Assembly: GCF_020360975.1 (NCBI RefSeq) | Contig: NW_025408667.1 | Location: 6,386,001-6,450,000 of the forward strand | Reading direction: 5' to 3' | DNA from: Hirsutella rhossiliensis | Taxonomy: Eukaryota > Ascomycota > Sordariomycetes > Hypocreales > Ophiocordycipitaceae | DNA: 64,000 nt | Shown: positions 1 to 11,281 of the stretch, piece by piece | Position numbering within the stretch: position 1 is the stretch's first letter | Layout of the letters: every line of letters starts with the position of its first letter | Made by a program: the position numbers and the translations under genes | The notes under the pieces: generated by a model | The model's database searches: none | Told to the model about the DNA's origin: nothing | Seen by the model: the letters and a program-made list of their open reading frames with translations, nothing else

Positions 1-230
1 GGATAGTCTCTATAAGTATATATAGCTACTTACTTTTACTCCTTTAAATAGATAGCTTAATAGCTTTTAATATAGATCTTTATTATAATTTAATCTTTAA
101 TTTAAATTACTTAGTTATAGTCTATATTTTATAACCTTTAACTTATTACTAATATAATACCCTTATTACTACTTAAACTACGCCTTATTATATCTATTAA
201 TATAAACCCCTTAATTCTTATAAAGAGAGA
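1..230 (-). mobile_element. Truncated RIP-mutated chromovirus LTR
   Basis: The reverse complement matches the first half of the LTRs at 44972-45441 and 52334-52806, including a stretch reading like GGAGTAAAAGTAAGTAGC followed by the AGAGACTRTCC block. It is cut by the window edge and degenerates near 225-235, just before the next element. CpA and TpG are almost absent, so it is an old RIPed copy in the opposite orientation to the nested copies downstream. Confidence 0.75.
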
Positions 231-250
231 TATAAGAAGTATATATAAAA

Positions 251-415
251 GAGTATTGCTATTTATATAATAGTATATTACTATTTATATACTCGACCTA
301 TTTTTAAGATACGTACTAAAGCTAGCCCGCCCCGCCTATTTATACCGCGCGCGCCTAGCAAGTACCCGTACCGCCTAAATGCCCGCACCCGCGCCTACGC
401 CCGCCCGCATATACA
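251..415 (+). repeat. Left TIR of the 3.0 kb element
   Basis: It pairs with 3096-3253 in inverted orientation. The outer end begins GAGTATTGCTATTTATATAA and the inner part contains the GCGGGCGGGCGTAGGCGCGG block on the reverse strand. Confidence 0.8.
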
Positions 416-623
416 CACAACCCGTATATATATAAGAGGCAATAAAGGCCATATAACGCATGCCTCTTAATTCGCTTAAATAACGCATTTCCGGGCCTTA
501 AGCTCGAAGTTGCAATAATCGGCCCGTTAATTAACCCGGCTCCTCCTTGGCCCTTACGGCTGTGTAGGCGGCGGCGGCGTCGCCGCCTCAATTGCATCCC
601 ACTTAACGATCCCTCCAACGCCT

Positions 624-749
624 AACGAAGCCGGCTGCCCTGACGAAGCCGGCTGCCCTGACGAAGCCGGCTGCCCTGACGAAGCCGGCTGCCCTAACGT
701 AGCCGGCTGCCCTAACGAAGCCGGCTGCCCTGACGAAGCCGGCGGCGCG
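624..749 (+). repeat. 18-bp tandem repeat, 7 copies
   Basis: Seven consecutive units of a sequence like GACGAAGCCGGCTGCCCT start at 624, 642, 660, 678, 696, 714 and 732. Variation is limited to G/A at unit position 1, one A-to-T change, and a diverged last unit. The length is divisible by three, so it could encode a hexapeptide repeat. It stays GC-rich inside AT-rich DNA. Confidence 0.95.
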
Positions 750-3095
750 CCCCTCCTGCCGCGTCCTCCTCTTGATCCCCTTCCCCTTGTATTTCCTCGA
801 GCTAATGATCCTTATTGTAACGCTGCGAGAGACCGCGGGCTATAGCTAAGTTTATTAATCTCGTCGCGCCCCCGGCGCCTTCGAACGCTTACGTTAAGCC
901 GCCTTAAGCTAGCCTAACTCGAATTAGGTAGCTAGGATGCCCTTATAGCCGGCTATAACTATAATGCTGTCTATAATACTATCTATAATACCCTCGCTAT
1001 AAGGGAGCTTAGTATAGGTAGCTTATTATTACGGGGCCGGCCGCGTATAATAGTAATAACGCCGGGGTCGCGGATTCGTAGTAATAGCTCCTTAAGGTCC
1101 TAATAGTAGTAATTAGTATTAAATTTACCTAAAAAGGGGGGGGGTCTTTACTAACGGCTTCTTAAGCTACTATCGCGAGAGAATATTATGCTTTTTAAGC
1201 GTTAACCTAGCTTAAAGGCGTTAAAGGATCGTATATATATAAGGCAGATTAAGTTAGTATATAAATCGCCCGCTATAAGGCCGTAATAGCTATAGCTCCC
1301 GCGTTAGTAAAGGCATCGCGGCGAGGGCAAGCCTATATTATATAGTAAGTAGGTTAACTACTTTATAGGTGATTTTTATACTAAGATCCCTGAGCTAAGT
1401 CTACCTAAGGAACTAACGCCTTTATTATATCTCTTACCGGGCAGCCGTTTATATATATATTATCTCTTTATTCTTAATTATCTATATAAGGGCATCGTAA
1501 AGATATAAGAGGTTAGAGGTGCCTATAACTAAATAAGACTTTATATCCTTATAGGCGGTCTTAACTAGGCTATTTACCCGCTACTTAAAGTTACGATATT
1601 AGCTAATAAAGTAGCCTACCTACTACTTACGCTATAGTATATATTCGTTTAAGATATATATTACGATATACCCTTAGTATTAACTAAAGGTCTTATTAAG
1701 CTACCGCTACGCCTTATAGAAATCCGCTTTAGTTTTCGAGTAAATAACGCGCTTCTAAGCTAGGAATATTCCTTTACGGCTAAATTCGACTTTCCTATCG
1801 TTTAAACTAAATATAGTAGCGGTAGCGGCGTTAGCGGCTCCTTATTTAATAGCCTCTTAAGCGAGGATAGCTTTTACTTCCTAAGGGACCTATATATTAA
1901 TAGAGTTTTTAGGGCTATTAGGATCTACTAGGTCTTTCTAGCGGGACTAGATTTAAGCCTAAATATTACTATTAACGTAGAATATATAGAGTTATTATTA
2001 TATTAAGGGGAAAATATAAAGGAGGGCGTTTTTAAGGGCAGCTTCTTTATCTATAATAACTATAGAGGGCTCTTATACCCTAACCTATATATAAAGAGCG
2101 TTAAGGGACTTATATAGCTACTAGTATCCCTCTTTTTTCTCTAAGTTAATAAGGCTAAAGGTAAAGTTAGCTAGGGACTTTTAGTTAGTAACTCTAGTAA
2201 CCTAGAAAAGAAAGAGACTAAAGCGGTTAGTTTTATATATATTATCGAGGCTAAGAACCTTAGGGAAACGTTTCTATATCTTTTAATACTATAGATAGGT
2301 CTATAATACGCCTTAAATCTTATTTTTATTATATAGGTCGAATTTAACGTAATAAGGAAGATCGCTTACTTAAAGATACCGTAAAAACGCTTATATTACC
2401 GTTATACCGCTAAGAGATTTAAAACGGATCTTTTAGCGGTCGTTATAAATATCTTTAATATAAAAGAACGCTATTAAAGGTTTAGCTTTACGTAAGATAG
2501 TTAATATCTCTCGAGCTAGTAGTACTTTATATTAAGAGAGGTTTCGCTCGAGAGCTTACTATATATCGGTCCGCCGGCGATAAATATTATATATAGAGGG
2601 ATTAAGGGAAGGCCTATAGTTATAGCGATCCTTAGTAATATAAAAATCCTACTTCTAAGCTTCCTCGTTATATAACGCTATTATAACGAGGTGGAAGGGG
2701 CAGTTAAGCTTTTAGGTAGAAGATTTATATAGCTTAGTACTTAAAAAAGCTCGCCGCGGGCCACGATTATATATAAAGAGGAGTCGTATTATAATAGAGA
2801 CCCTATTAATATCTCGCTTATATATACTTAACCGCTTAAGAACCGCGGCGCCGTTCTTATAAAGGAAGCCTTAAAGGAAGTTATATGCCTCGTCGTAGGT
2901 TTCGAAGCCTAGGGAAGGCGGCAGGGGTAGGATCGTATCTTCGCGTTCTTAGTAAGTATCGCGGGTATCGTAGGTATTATCTAACGTATTAAGAAGGGAG
3001 AGAAGGGGGTCTATCGTAGCGCTAGTAATAGCTTTAAATTTAGTATATATATATAGGTTATATATATAGGTTATATATATAGGTTATATATATAT

Positions 3096-3253
3096 ACGGG
3101 CGGGCGTAGGCGCGGGTATAGGTATTTAGGCGGTATAGGTACTTACTAAGCGCGCGCGGTATAAATAGGCGGGGCGGACTAGCTTTAGTATATATCTTAA
3201 AAATAAGTTAAGTATATAAATAGCAATATACTATTATATAAATAGCAATACTT
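3096..3253 (-). repeat. Right TIR of the 3.0 kb element
   Basis: Inverted copy of 251-415. The differences between the arms are mostly C-to-T or G-to-A changes, which fits independent RIP of the two arms. Confidence 0.8.
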
Positions 3254-3992
3254 ATATAAAATATATAAAGGTAAAATTAAAAGTAAGGGGTTAGATAGGT
3301 AGGGCAGAGATATTTAATTCTTATAAGGGTAGTAATTATAGTAAGGGAGTAATTATTATATTGCCTTAATTATCCTTTTTTCCTTTATCTAATACCCTTC
3401 TTTATACTTATTTAGTATCTTAATTAATAAAGAAGATCCTACTTAAAAAAGCTATTAATATCCTCTTAACTACTAAGCTTTTTACTATATTCTCCCTTTT
3501 ATTCTAGCTATTAGTAGTATATCTATCTTATCTCTTACTACTTCTATAAGAAGCTATTACTACTTTTACTTCCTTTTATACTTATACCCTCTTTTTTATA
3601 CTTCCTTTTAGCTCCTTCTTCCTTCTTTTATACTAAGTATTTTTAGCTTCTTAGGTCCCTCTTACTATAAGATATCTCTAAGAATATAAATTAAGCTATA
3701 CTTCGCGATATTAATAGGTTTATCCCTTAAGAATAATACTAGTTATTATAGTTTATAGCTATATTCTTATTTTTTAATACTTTATCTTAAATAAATAGGA
3801 TTTAGTTTTATATTTCTTAGAAAAGGTATCTCTTACCTTAGTTATTAGTTAGCGCCGCTTAAAGCTATTAAGTAAGGTTAATAATAATTAAGTTTTCTTA
3901 AGTACCCTCCTTTAGTTTTAAGTCTTATAGCTAAAGTCTAGTTTAATAACTAGTTAATTAGTTTAGTACTAAGCTTATATTTACTTAGCGTA
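3254..3992. other. RIPed AT-rich DNA without recognisable gene
   Basis: CpA/TpG-depleted sequence between two TIR elements. I see no long open frame and no repeat partner elsewhere in the window. Confidence 0.6.
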
Positions 3993-4705
3993 TATTATAA
4001 GATACCTTATAGTCGATAATCTAAGTACCTATAACGATATCTACTTCCCTTAAGGAAGCTACCCTTAACTCTTTAAGGCTCCCTATAAAAGAAGGAACCT
4101 AAAAGCTATTAAGTAAACTCTAGGAAATTACTTAGAAATCCTAGAAATAATAACTAAGCGGATTATATAGATATTTTATAAAGATTTCCTATAGGGATAT
4201 ATTATATAGGGAATATACTATGATTTCCTAAGTAATACTAGCTCTTTAAGAATTATATTAATATTTCCTTAAGAAGTTACCATAAGAATATAATAAGGAA
4301 ATTATAAAGAAATACCTATACTTACCTAAGGAAAATACTAGGAAATACCGCTAATACGCTATACTATTATTATATAATTATAAGGTTAAGATATTACTTA
4401 GTTAAAGCCTTAAGTAAGGTCTTACGCTTATTATAGTATATATAAAAGATAGCGAACCTATTAAATCTTAGGTAAGTAAAGAAGAATATAAATAGTTATT
4501 ACTACTCTTACTTTAAATTATAAGACCGGTAGCTAGTCTATATTTAACGCGCGTAATAATATATAGTAGCTAGTTTATATAATACGTTTAATTACGTATA
4601 GTAGCTAGTCTATTTAGTTACCTATTAGACCTATACTAGATTTAGGTAGACGGCTAGGTTAAAGTACCGGCCCTATATTAAGGGACTAGTATATAATAGT
4701 ATAGG
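3993..4705 (+). repeat. Left long TIR
   Basis: Inverted partner of 6225-6936, collinear over about 700 bp with scattered transition differences and small gaps. Confidence 0.8.
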
Positions 4706-6224
4706 TTATTTTATCTTAATATAGTTATTATATTTTCCTTTTATTAAAATTATCTTTATTCTTAGGGTTTCTAACTAGTTAGTTTAGCTATAAATAAAGT
4801 AAGGTTTACTAAGACCTTATTATTAGTTTTATATAATCTACCTTATAAATATTCTTTTATTATATTATATATTTTCCCTTATAACCTAACTCTTAGCTTA
4901 GTTTCTAACTATAAGATAAGTTACTTATAACTATTAATTTAAATATTAAATAATTCTAAACTAGTTAGCTAGTAAAATAATTCTTATAGTAATACGTTTA
5001 GTTAGTAATAGACTAATATAGTAAGGTACTTTTCTAAGTATAGCGCTATTTTTACTTTTTAGTAGAGCTTTAAAATCTATTTATAAAAGTTAGCTTTATT
5101 TATAATATCTAAGGTAGTAAATCGTTCTATTTATAAAGATCTTAAAGCTACCTCTAGCTAGATAGTAAAGCGTTTTTAAAGTTTAGTATACTAAGCGGTA
5201 TATCCTTAGTCTAAGGTATAAAGTATAACTTAGTTAGATTTACTAAGATCGCTAAAGTACTATTTAATAGCGGTTTATAAAGTAAGTAAGGGATTAATAT
5301 TATTACTTTATTAGCGGATTTTAGTCCTTAAATAGCTACTTACTTTAAGGAATTAATAAATTAATTAAGACTTTTATATAAAAAAAATTTTTAAGGACGA
5401 TAAATATTATATTAAATAAGCTTATATAGTTAAACTTCCTTATATCTTTTAGTTTAATATATACTAAGGGTAGTTATAAAGGGTTTATAATAGTATTCTC
5501 CTTAGTCCCCCTTACTATAGCTTTTACTAATAGTCTTATAAGAGCTTCTTTTATAATTAAGCTTATTAGCTAGTTAGCTAAGGTTATTATTATAAAAGTA
5601 CTATTAATAGTAATATTATTAAGAGGTTCCTCCTTATCTTAGTTATTATAGTTTAACGAGCTTCTAAGGCTCTATCCTTTTAATAAAGGTAGTTAAGGTA
5701 AAGTATAGGAAGCTATATTATACCGATTTATATAAGGCTTTATTACTTATAGCTAATATTACCTTATTACTAAAACGTATTCTAGGTTATTAATTTATCC
5801 TTATAGGCCTTAACGATTAGCTAAGTAAGCTAGTAAGTTATATTATAAAAGTTTTACTCTTAATTCCTTTAAGCGCTATTCTTATAGCTAAGGTAGTCGA
5901 TCTAGCTATCTTTTACTTTTATAAGAACTTAATAGAAAGTATCCTAGAAATAAGTATCTTATTAACCGCTAATAAAAGCTTTATATTACTTAGGCTTTAA
6001 TATATCGAAGTTCTACCTTTATTTAAAGTTCCCTAAGTATTTACTTTATAAAAAAATATTAAAAAGCTAGGATTCGTTAGTATATAAGTAAGAGCTTTCT
6101 TCTTAAAAAAATATTAAGGTTTATAGGTTAAGGTTAACTTATCTCTTTTCCTATTCCTTTTATCTTCCGCTCTACTAAATATAGATCTAAAGATAATAAA
6201 AAGTTAAGGGAATTAAAATTACTA

Positions 6225-6936
6225 CTATTTATTATATACTAGTCCCTTAGTATAAAGCTAGTACTTAACCTTACTATTTCCTTAAGTTAAGTATAAGTTT
6301 AATAAGTAACTAAATAAACTAGCTATTAAACGTACTTAAACGTATTATATAAACTAGCTACTATATACTATTACGATTATTAAGTATAAACTAGTTATTA
6401 GTTTTATAAGTTAATATAAAAGTAATAATAATTATATATATTCTTCTTTACCTACCTAGGATTTAGTAGGTTCTCTATCTTTTATATATACTATAGTAAG
6501 TATAAGACTTTACTTAAGGCTTTAACTAAGTAATATCTTAACCTTATAATTATATAATATTAGTATAGTATATCTAGCTATATTTTCTAATACTTTCCTT
6601 AAGTAAGTATAAGTATTTCCTTATAATTTCCCTACTATAATCTTATAGTAACTTCTTAGAGAAATATTAATATACTCCTTAAGAAGCTATTATTACTTAG
6701 GAAATCTTAGTATATTCCCTATATATTATATTTATAAGAGGAAGTATCTATAAAATATTTATATAACTTACTAGGTTATTATTTTTAGGATTTCTAGGTA
6801 ATTTCCTAGAGTTTACTTAGTAACTTCTAGGTTCCTTCTTCTATAGGGAGTCTTAAGGAGTTAGTAAGAACTTCCTTAAAAGAAGTAGATATTATTATAA
6901 GTACTTAGATTATCGATTATAAGGTGTCTTATAATA
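6225..6936 (-). repeat. Right long TIR
   Basis: Inverted partner of 3993-4705. Confidence 0.8.
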
Positions 6937-8602
6937 GCCTTAGTTAGGGCCTTAAGCGCTTTCTTAATAGCGACCTTAGCTTATAAGCTAGCTTTAAAGC
7001 TTCCTTAAATAGCCTTAAGCTACTAAGCGGCCTTAGGTTATTATAGGGGCTATAGTAAGGGTTATTAATAGTCTTAGGTCCTTATAGTTACCTTCTTAAG
7101 CCTTTTTATAAGGGTCTTATAAGAGGGTTTAATATTTTAGGCTTCCTTAAAAGCCTAGAAGGCCTATTAAAGGAAGCCCTAGGCCTAGTCCCTAAGGAAG
7201 GGTTACTAAGGCTAAGGCTAGGTCTACTACTACTATAAGTATTAAAGTATAAGTTAGATAGGCATAGGGCTAATAGGGCTTCTAAGAGCAGCTCTCTTTT
7301 ACCTTTTTATCTACCTTAGAGGCTATTTAAGCTAGAAGTAGCTAGCTTAAGGTAGGGCTAGGCTAAGCTTAAAGAAGCTAGTCTTTTATATATTAAGCTA
7401 GGTATTATCTTCTATCTTAGTATCTTCCTAGTCTTAGTCTTAGGCCTTAGGCCTTTCTTCTAAGGTCTTTAAAAGGCATTAGCCTTTTAGAGCTTCTATT
7501 AAGCGGGCCCTAGCTTTTAAAGTGCTTATTTCGGCCCTTAGTTTAAAGGGGGGGGGGTTAAAGGGGCCCGTTTTAGACCTAGGCTAGGGTCCTAGGTCGG
7601 GTCTAAGCTAGGTCTTATTAGCGGGGGGTATATAGCCTTAGTTAGCGAGGGCGGGGAAGAGTTTTCTACTTATATAAGGGAAAACCTTACTTAATTTATA
7701 ATCTTTAATAGTATATTACGCACCCGCTAATAGTTATACGAGGCTATACTTAAGGGGGTATAATATACTATTTATAAGGATTCTAAGTATATACTTTTTT
7801 ATATTTTAAGCTTAGTTTTAATATATTAGCTAAAAAGATATAATAATATTTTGTCCTACCTTTATATAAGTATAAGAACGGACCTAAGGTAAATAAAGAT
7901 AGAGATAAGTCTAGCTATAAATTATAATATTAAAAGATAGTATATATTATAATTATAGTTATAGATTATAGGCCTAATACTAATAGAACTTTTATTAAAG
8001 GACGGTATATTACTATAATATTAATTAAGGAGGCTTTACTAGCTAACGCTAAAGTAAGCTAGTATTTTATTAGTAGTTATCTTAAGCCTACTAAAGGACT
8101 TCTAATAGAGCTAATAAAGGTAATAAAAGGTTAATTAGCCTAATCTCTATATATATCTATATATAGTATACCTAGTAAAGAGTAAGGTAGACTTTACCAT
8201 ATTATTAGGTCCTAAAATAATAAATAATATTATAGTAGAAGCCTATTAGTTATTATAGGTATATAGTAACTAAGTTACTAGTAGGATCTAAGGATCTAGT
8301 AGGTAGCTATAATCGCGTTAAGCTATTATAAGAGTATAGAGGTTAAGAGTCTATCTATATTAGCGAGTAAAGGCCCCTTTAATTTAGGGCGTTAAAGTAA
8401 TAAGAGGAGCCCTTTCCCTTCCCCTAAGCTACGTTAAAGGATTAAAGGGACTAAAAATATCGCTAATAAAGCGGATATATAGAACCTAGGGGATTAGAAC
8501 TTAGCTAAATATATAGAGTAGGAGTTAAGGAGGTCGTATAAGCGGAGTAGAGTTAGATAAAGGAGGGGGCTATATATTAGATATAGCCGACCGATAGGGA
8601 TA
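6937..8602. other. RIPed repeat DNA, no gene recognised
   Basis: AT-rich, TpG/CpA-poor sequence with islands such as an oligo-G run near 7550. I see no LTR or TIR partner in the window. Composition changes sharply to normal fungal DNA between about 8600 and 8830, marking the edge of the RIPed block. Confidence 0.5.
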
Positions 8603-8827
8603 ATGGTAAGAGAGAGAGAGATAGAGGAAGAAAAGGAGAATCGAGTAGAGGGGGGGAGGGAGTATAGGTATTCTTATAGCAATACCGTATGCAGCGACGG
8701 GCTAAAAGGGGAAGGGGCTTGCTTAAAGCGGAAGGCGGTGGGGGGCGGCGGGGAATTTACAACGACCGACTTTACAATCAGGTTTGCTTTCAAGGAAGAG
8801 CTCTCCGCTATAGGAAGCATACGCTAG

Positions 8828-9221
8828 AACCAGATTAAGGCTTGGATTCGCGTTCCTGCCGACACATCACAGCCCTATAGAGCCGGAAGAAACTCTGACC
8901 AACTCTATGAGGACACACGGGAGTTCGACTTCTTCCTTAAAGACCATGCCGACTGGAAGTGGACCGACACCGGGGCCTACGACTCAACTACAACCAATAC
9001 TCTTCGAGTGGAGGGCAGCCACAGTTTGCTGGGGATGACGAAAACGTGGCCAAATTTAAAGAGAAGACGTTGGAGCAATGGGCCTTCGAGTTCATGGGCG
9101 AGAAGGGAGAGGCCGTTGGCTGGAACGGAAACTTTCCCTTGGATCCTAGGTGGACGAGCTCCCCGAATTCGACTACCACGACGCCGCCGTCGGAGCAAAG
9201 CTAGTGCCCCCGGAAGTGTAA
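8828..9221 (+). pseudogene. Frameshifted remnant of an unknown fungal gene
   Basis: Three protein-like segments follow each other in three frames. The first, in the frame of position 8828, contains LYEDTREFDFFLKDHADWKW. The second, through about 9148, contains FKEKTLEQWAFEFMGEKGEA. The third, from 9150 to a stop at 9219-9221, contains VDELPEFDYHDAAVGAKLV. No splice signals join them cleanly, so two frameshifts are the simplest reading. The 5' part would lie in the RIPed block ending just upstream. I do not recognise the family. Confidence 0.5.
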
Positions 9222-10257
9222 TCAGTTAGACTAGACCTTTGGACTGGCCAATGAGTCCGTTCAACAAAGCTGGACCAAACTGGCAATCCGCAATATACCT
9301 AAGGCGTCCGTAGCGAAGTGGTTCAGCGCGCATATTCATTGCCTAAATTCAACGCCTAGCGCCTCTAAAAGCCTACGATTCTATACCGAGTACCAAGTAC
9401 ATACTTCGTACGGAACTCGGAATTCTATCCTCACCTGATAGGCATACTAACAGCCCGAACCTTAACGCTAGTACATGTAGTCTATTTCGATGGAGCAAAT
9501 GATTGAAGGAGATTAGGGTGGACATGTGTAAGAGCTGTGTAATATCGTGTTCACCAATAAAATATGATTCGCCAGCTCAAAGTTTTGTCCGGGGCGCCCT
9601 TTGCTTTAGACTGTTTAACTAACTTCTTGACAGTCTCGGAGCGAGCTCATACGGCCGGAGCACGTCAGCCCCCGCGTCTCAAAGTAGGTGAGCATGAGCG
9701 TGGTGCCTGGGTTCGTAATTATTGGACTGACAACATGTATTCGAGGTCAGGGTCTAATTTTCGTGTACTCCGTGGGCGCACTTGAATCCCAGCATCTTGG
9801 CGCTAACAAAGTCTAGAAATGGCTGTTATACAATTTTCAGAGTGACATGGATGAAGGCTCCATGGAGCGGTCGTCTAGTTTATGTAGTAACTCACTGCAG
9901 GAGATAATCTTGGTTGCCTTATTTTATCCAACGGTAGTCGGGCCCTTGATCCAACTATCTACTCGACTGGTGTTTCAGCTTTAGATATATGCTTCATCCC
10001 TGCTGAATGAAACACCTGATAACCCCTTACTTCTCTGGTAGAGCTGGCCATAGCCATGCTCTACGGGAACTCAAAGTTTGTGGGCTGCGAAAGAGTTTAA
10101 TCATATCACACGGGCCTTTACATCTTGAGTGGTTGCACATATAAATAATGGTCTTGATTTGCTCTGGGAAGTCGCAAAGGTCTATCAGAAGCTTGACATG
10201 CAATGATTTACCAAAGCTTCTTGTTTCGACTTGTTGCAACTTGCTAAACTAAAAACC
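9222..10257. other. Intergenic region, no gene recognised
   Basis: Open frames here are short and not protein-like. A hairpin-capable stretch lies at 9386-9420 (CCGAGT ... ACTCGG arms with an inner AAGTA-CA-TACTT palindrome). The 3' end of the nicotinamidase gene borders it on the right. Confidence 0.5.
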
Positions 10258-11169
10258 CTACTCGGGGCAATTGGGCCCGCTGGGCTCGCTTGTGCTGACC
10301 CCGTCGTTCGGGCGATCCCTGACCCTCTGGACTTCCTCATCTCCCATTTTAATAACCTGGATATTGCGAGCGGTGATACCCGCTTTAGTATCCTTCCAGG
10401 TTTTGCCACTGGTGCCATTAAAAACAGCCTTCGTGGCATCGTCGACAATATAGGTTGTGAATTTCTCAGAAGCATCGAAAGCCGTCTCCTTGACGCAGAA
10501 ATCTGCCGCCACACCCACAGCGTACACGTCTGTCACTCTGGCCTCGGTGAGCAGTCCCAACAGCCCGGTGTCGTTGACCTTGAATTTGTCGTAAAATGCC
10601 GAGAACATCTCCGTGTCGGGATTCTGGCCCTTGCTGACGCACGCGTTTGCATTGTTGATGTTGAGTCCCGATACGAAATCCGCGCCAGCAGTGTTCTGTA
10701 CACAGTGCTTGGGCCAGAGGGGGGTTGTGTAGGTTTGCGAGGTATTTTGGGGGTTGGCAATGGCTATCTCAGATATGTTCTGGCCCTGGTGGTTGGTGGC
10801 GAAGGAGATGTGGTTTTCCGGGTGCCAGTCGCGGGTTAAGACTTTGAGTGTGAAGTTAAGAGCGAGAAGCTCGTTTATGGCTGGGACGATGTCGAGGGAG
10901 CCGCTGACGGATAGGCTACCATTCTGCGTGTGCTCAGTCAGTTCATGGTCGACTATTCCGGGACGAGGATTCGTAGAAGACTGCTAGCATAGAAGCAGAC
11001 CGAAATAAGCAGAAGAGTCCTAGCTTACAGGTAGGCAGAAGTCATTCTGCATGTCGACGACTATGAGAGCAGGCCTAAAGCCGATGTCTTCGCCATCCTG
11101 TCGGCCGCGCAAAATAGATGCACGAGCAAGGCCACCAAGAGCGGCTACGGCAGCGAGAGAGGACTTCAT
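10258..11169 (-). CDS. Secreted nicotinamidase / isochorismatase-family hydrolase
   Basis: Two exons, complement(11029..11169, 10258..10923), encode 268 aa; the 105-bp intron has GTAAGC...GCAG borders and rejoins the conserved FCLP-NGSL motif. Family members hydrolyse nicotinamide to nicotinate in NAD salvage. The cysteine-hydrolase triad is visible as Asp39 (VVDMQNDFC), Lys119 (WPKHCVQ) and Cys190 (VAADFCVKETA). Metal ligands are likely Asp79, His81 and His85 (DWHPENHIS). The cis-peptide motif VGVAADFC is present. Residues 1-17 (MKSSLAAVAALGGLARA) look like a signal peptide, unlike cytosolic Pnc1, so export is likely. There are several N-glycosylation sequons. The specific substrate is inferred. 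The C-terminal tail after about residue 240 is not family-like. Confidence 0.9.
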
Positions 11170-11269
11170 GGTGAAGCCTTGAACGAGAGTATGGGGGGAA
11201 TATGGGAAGACTGCAGAGCGAATGTACCATTGTTGTCGGGCCTCGAGAGCTTGGGAGACGGGACCTGTT

Positions 11270-11281
11270 CTTTATATTATG
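11270..11281 (-). promoter_or_regulatory. TATA-like box of the nicotinamidase gene
   Basis: On the minus strand this reads CATAATATAAAG, about 100 bp upstream of the start codon at 11169 and followed by a pyrimidine-rich leader. Position and composition fit a fungal core promoter. There is no other evidence. Confidence 0.4.

Larger units (their letters stand above)
251..3253 (+). mobile_element. RIP-decayed ~3.0 kb DNA transposon with long TIRs
   Basis: The ends are inverted repeats of about 160 bp (251-415 and 3096-3253), both carrying a CG-rich core. They are flanked by an 8-9 bp direct repeat (ATATAAAA at 243-250 and 3254-3261). Long TIRs with an 8-9 bp duplication suggest a Mutator-like element, but this is inference. 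A plus-strand frame around 2360-2690 reads as plausible protein interrupted only by TAA/TAG, as expected when CAA/CAG/TGG codons are RIPed. I do not recognise the product. An 18-bp tandem repeat lies at 624-749 and a 13-bp AT-rich repeat at 3043-3096. Confidence 0.7.
3993..6936. mobile_element. RIP-decayed ~2.9 kb element with ~0.7 kb TIRs
   Basis: Inverted repeats of about 700 bp (3993-4705 and 6225-6936) begin with a TTATAAGAYACCTTATA motif and continue through CGATAATCTAAGTAC and a CTCTAGGAAATTAC block. Together they make up half the element. The ends are next to TA on both sides, which is compatible with a TA duplication but not decisive in such AT-rich DNA. The 1.5 kb core (4706-6224) has frames broken by TAA/TAG only in part, and I could not identify a transposase. 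The repeats are clear; the class is unknown. Confidence 0.7.

Noticed and set aside
624..749. CRISPR array
   Set aside because: The repeats are contiguous 18-mers without spacers, in a eukaryotic genome.
9306..9375. tRNA-like start (GCGTCCGTAGCGAAGTGGTT)
   Set aside because: It has a D-arm-like beginning but no T-loop (GGTTCGAAUCC type), no matching acceptor strand and no anticodon stem.
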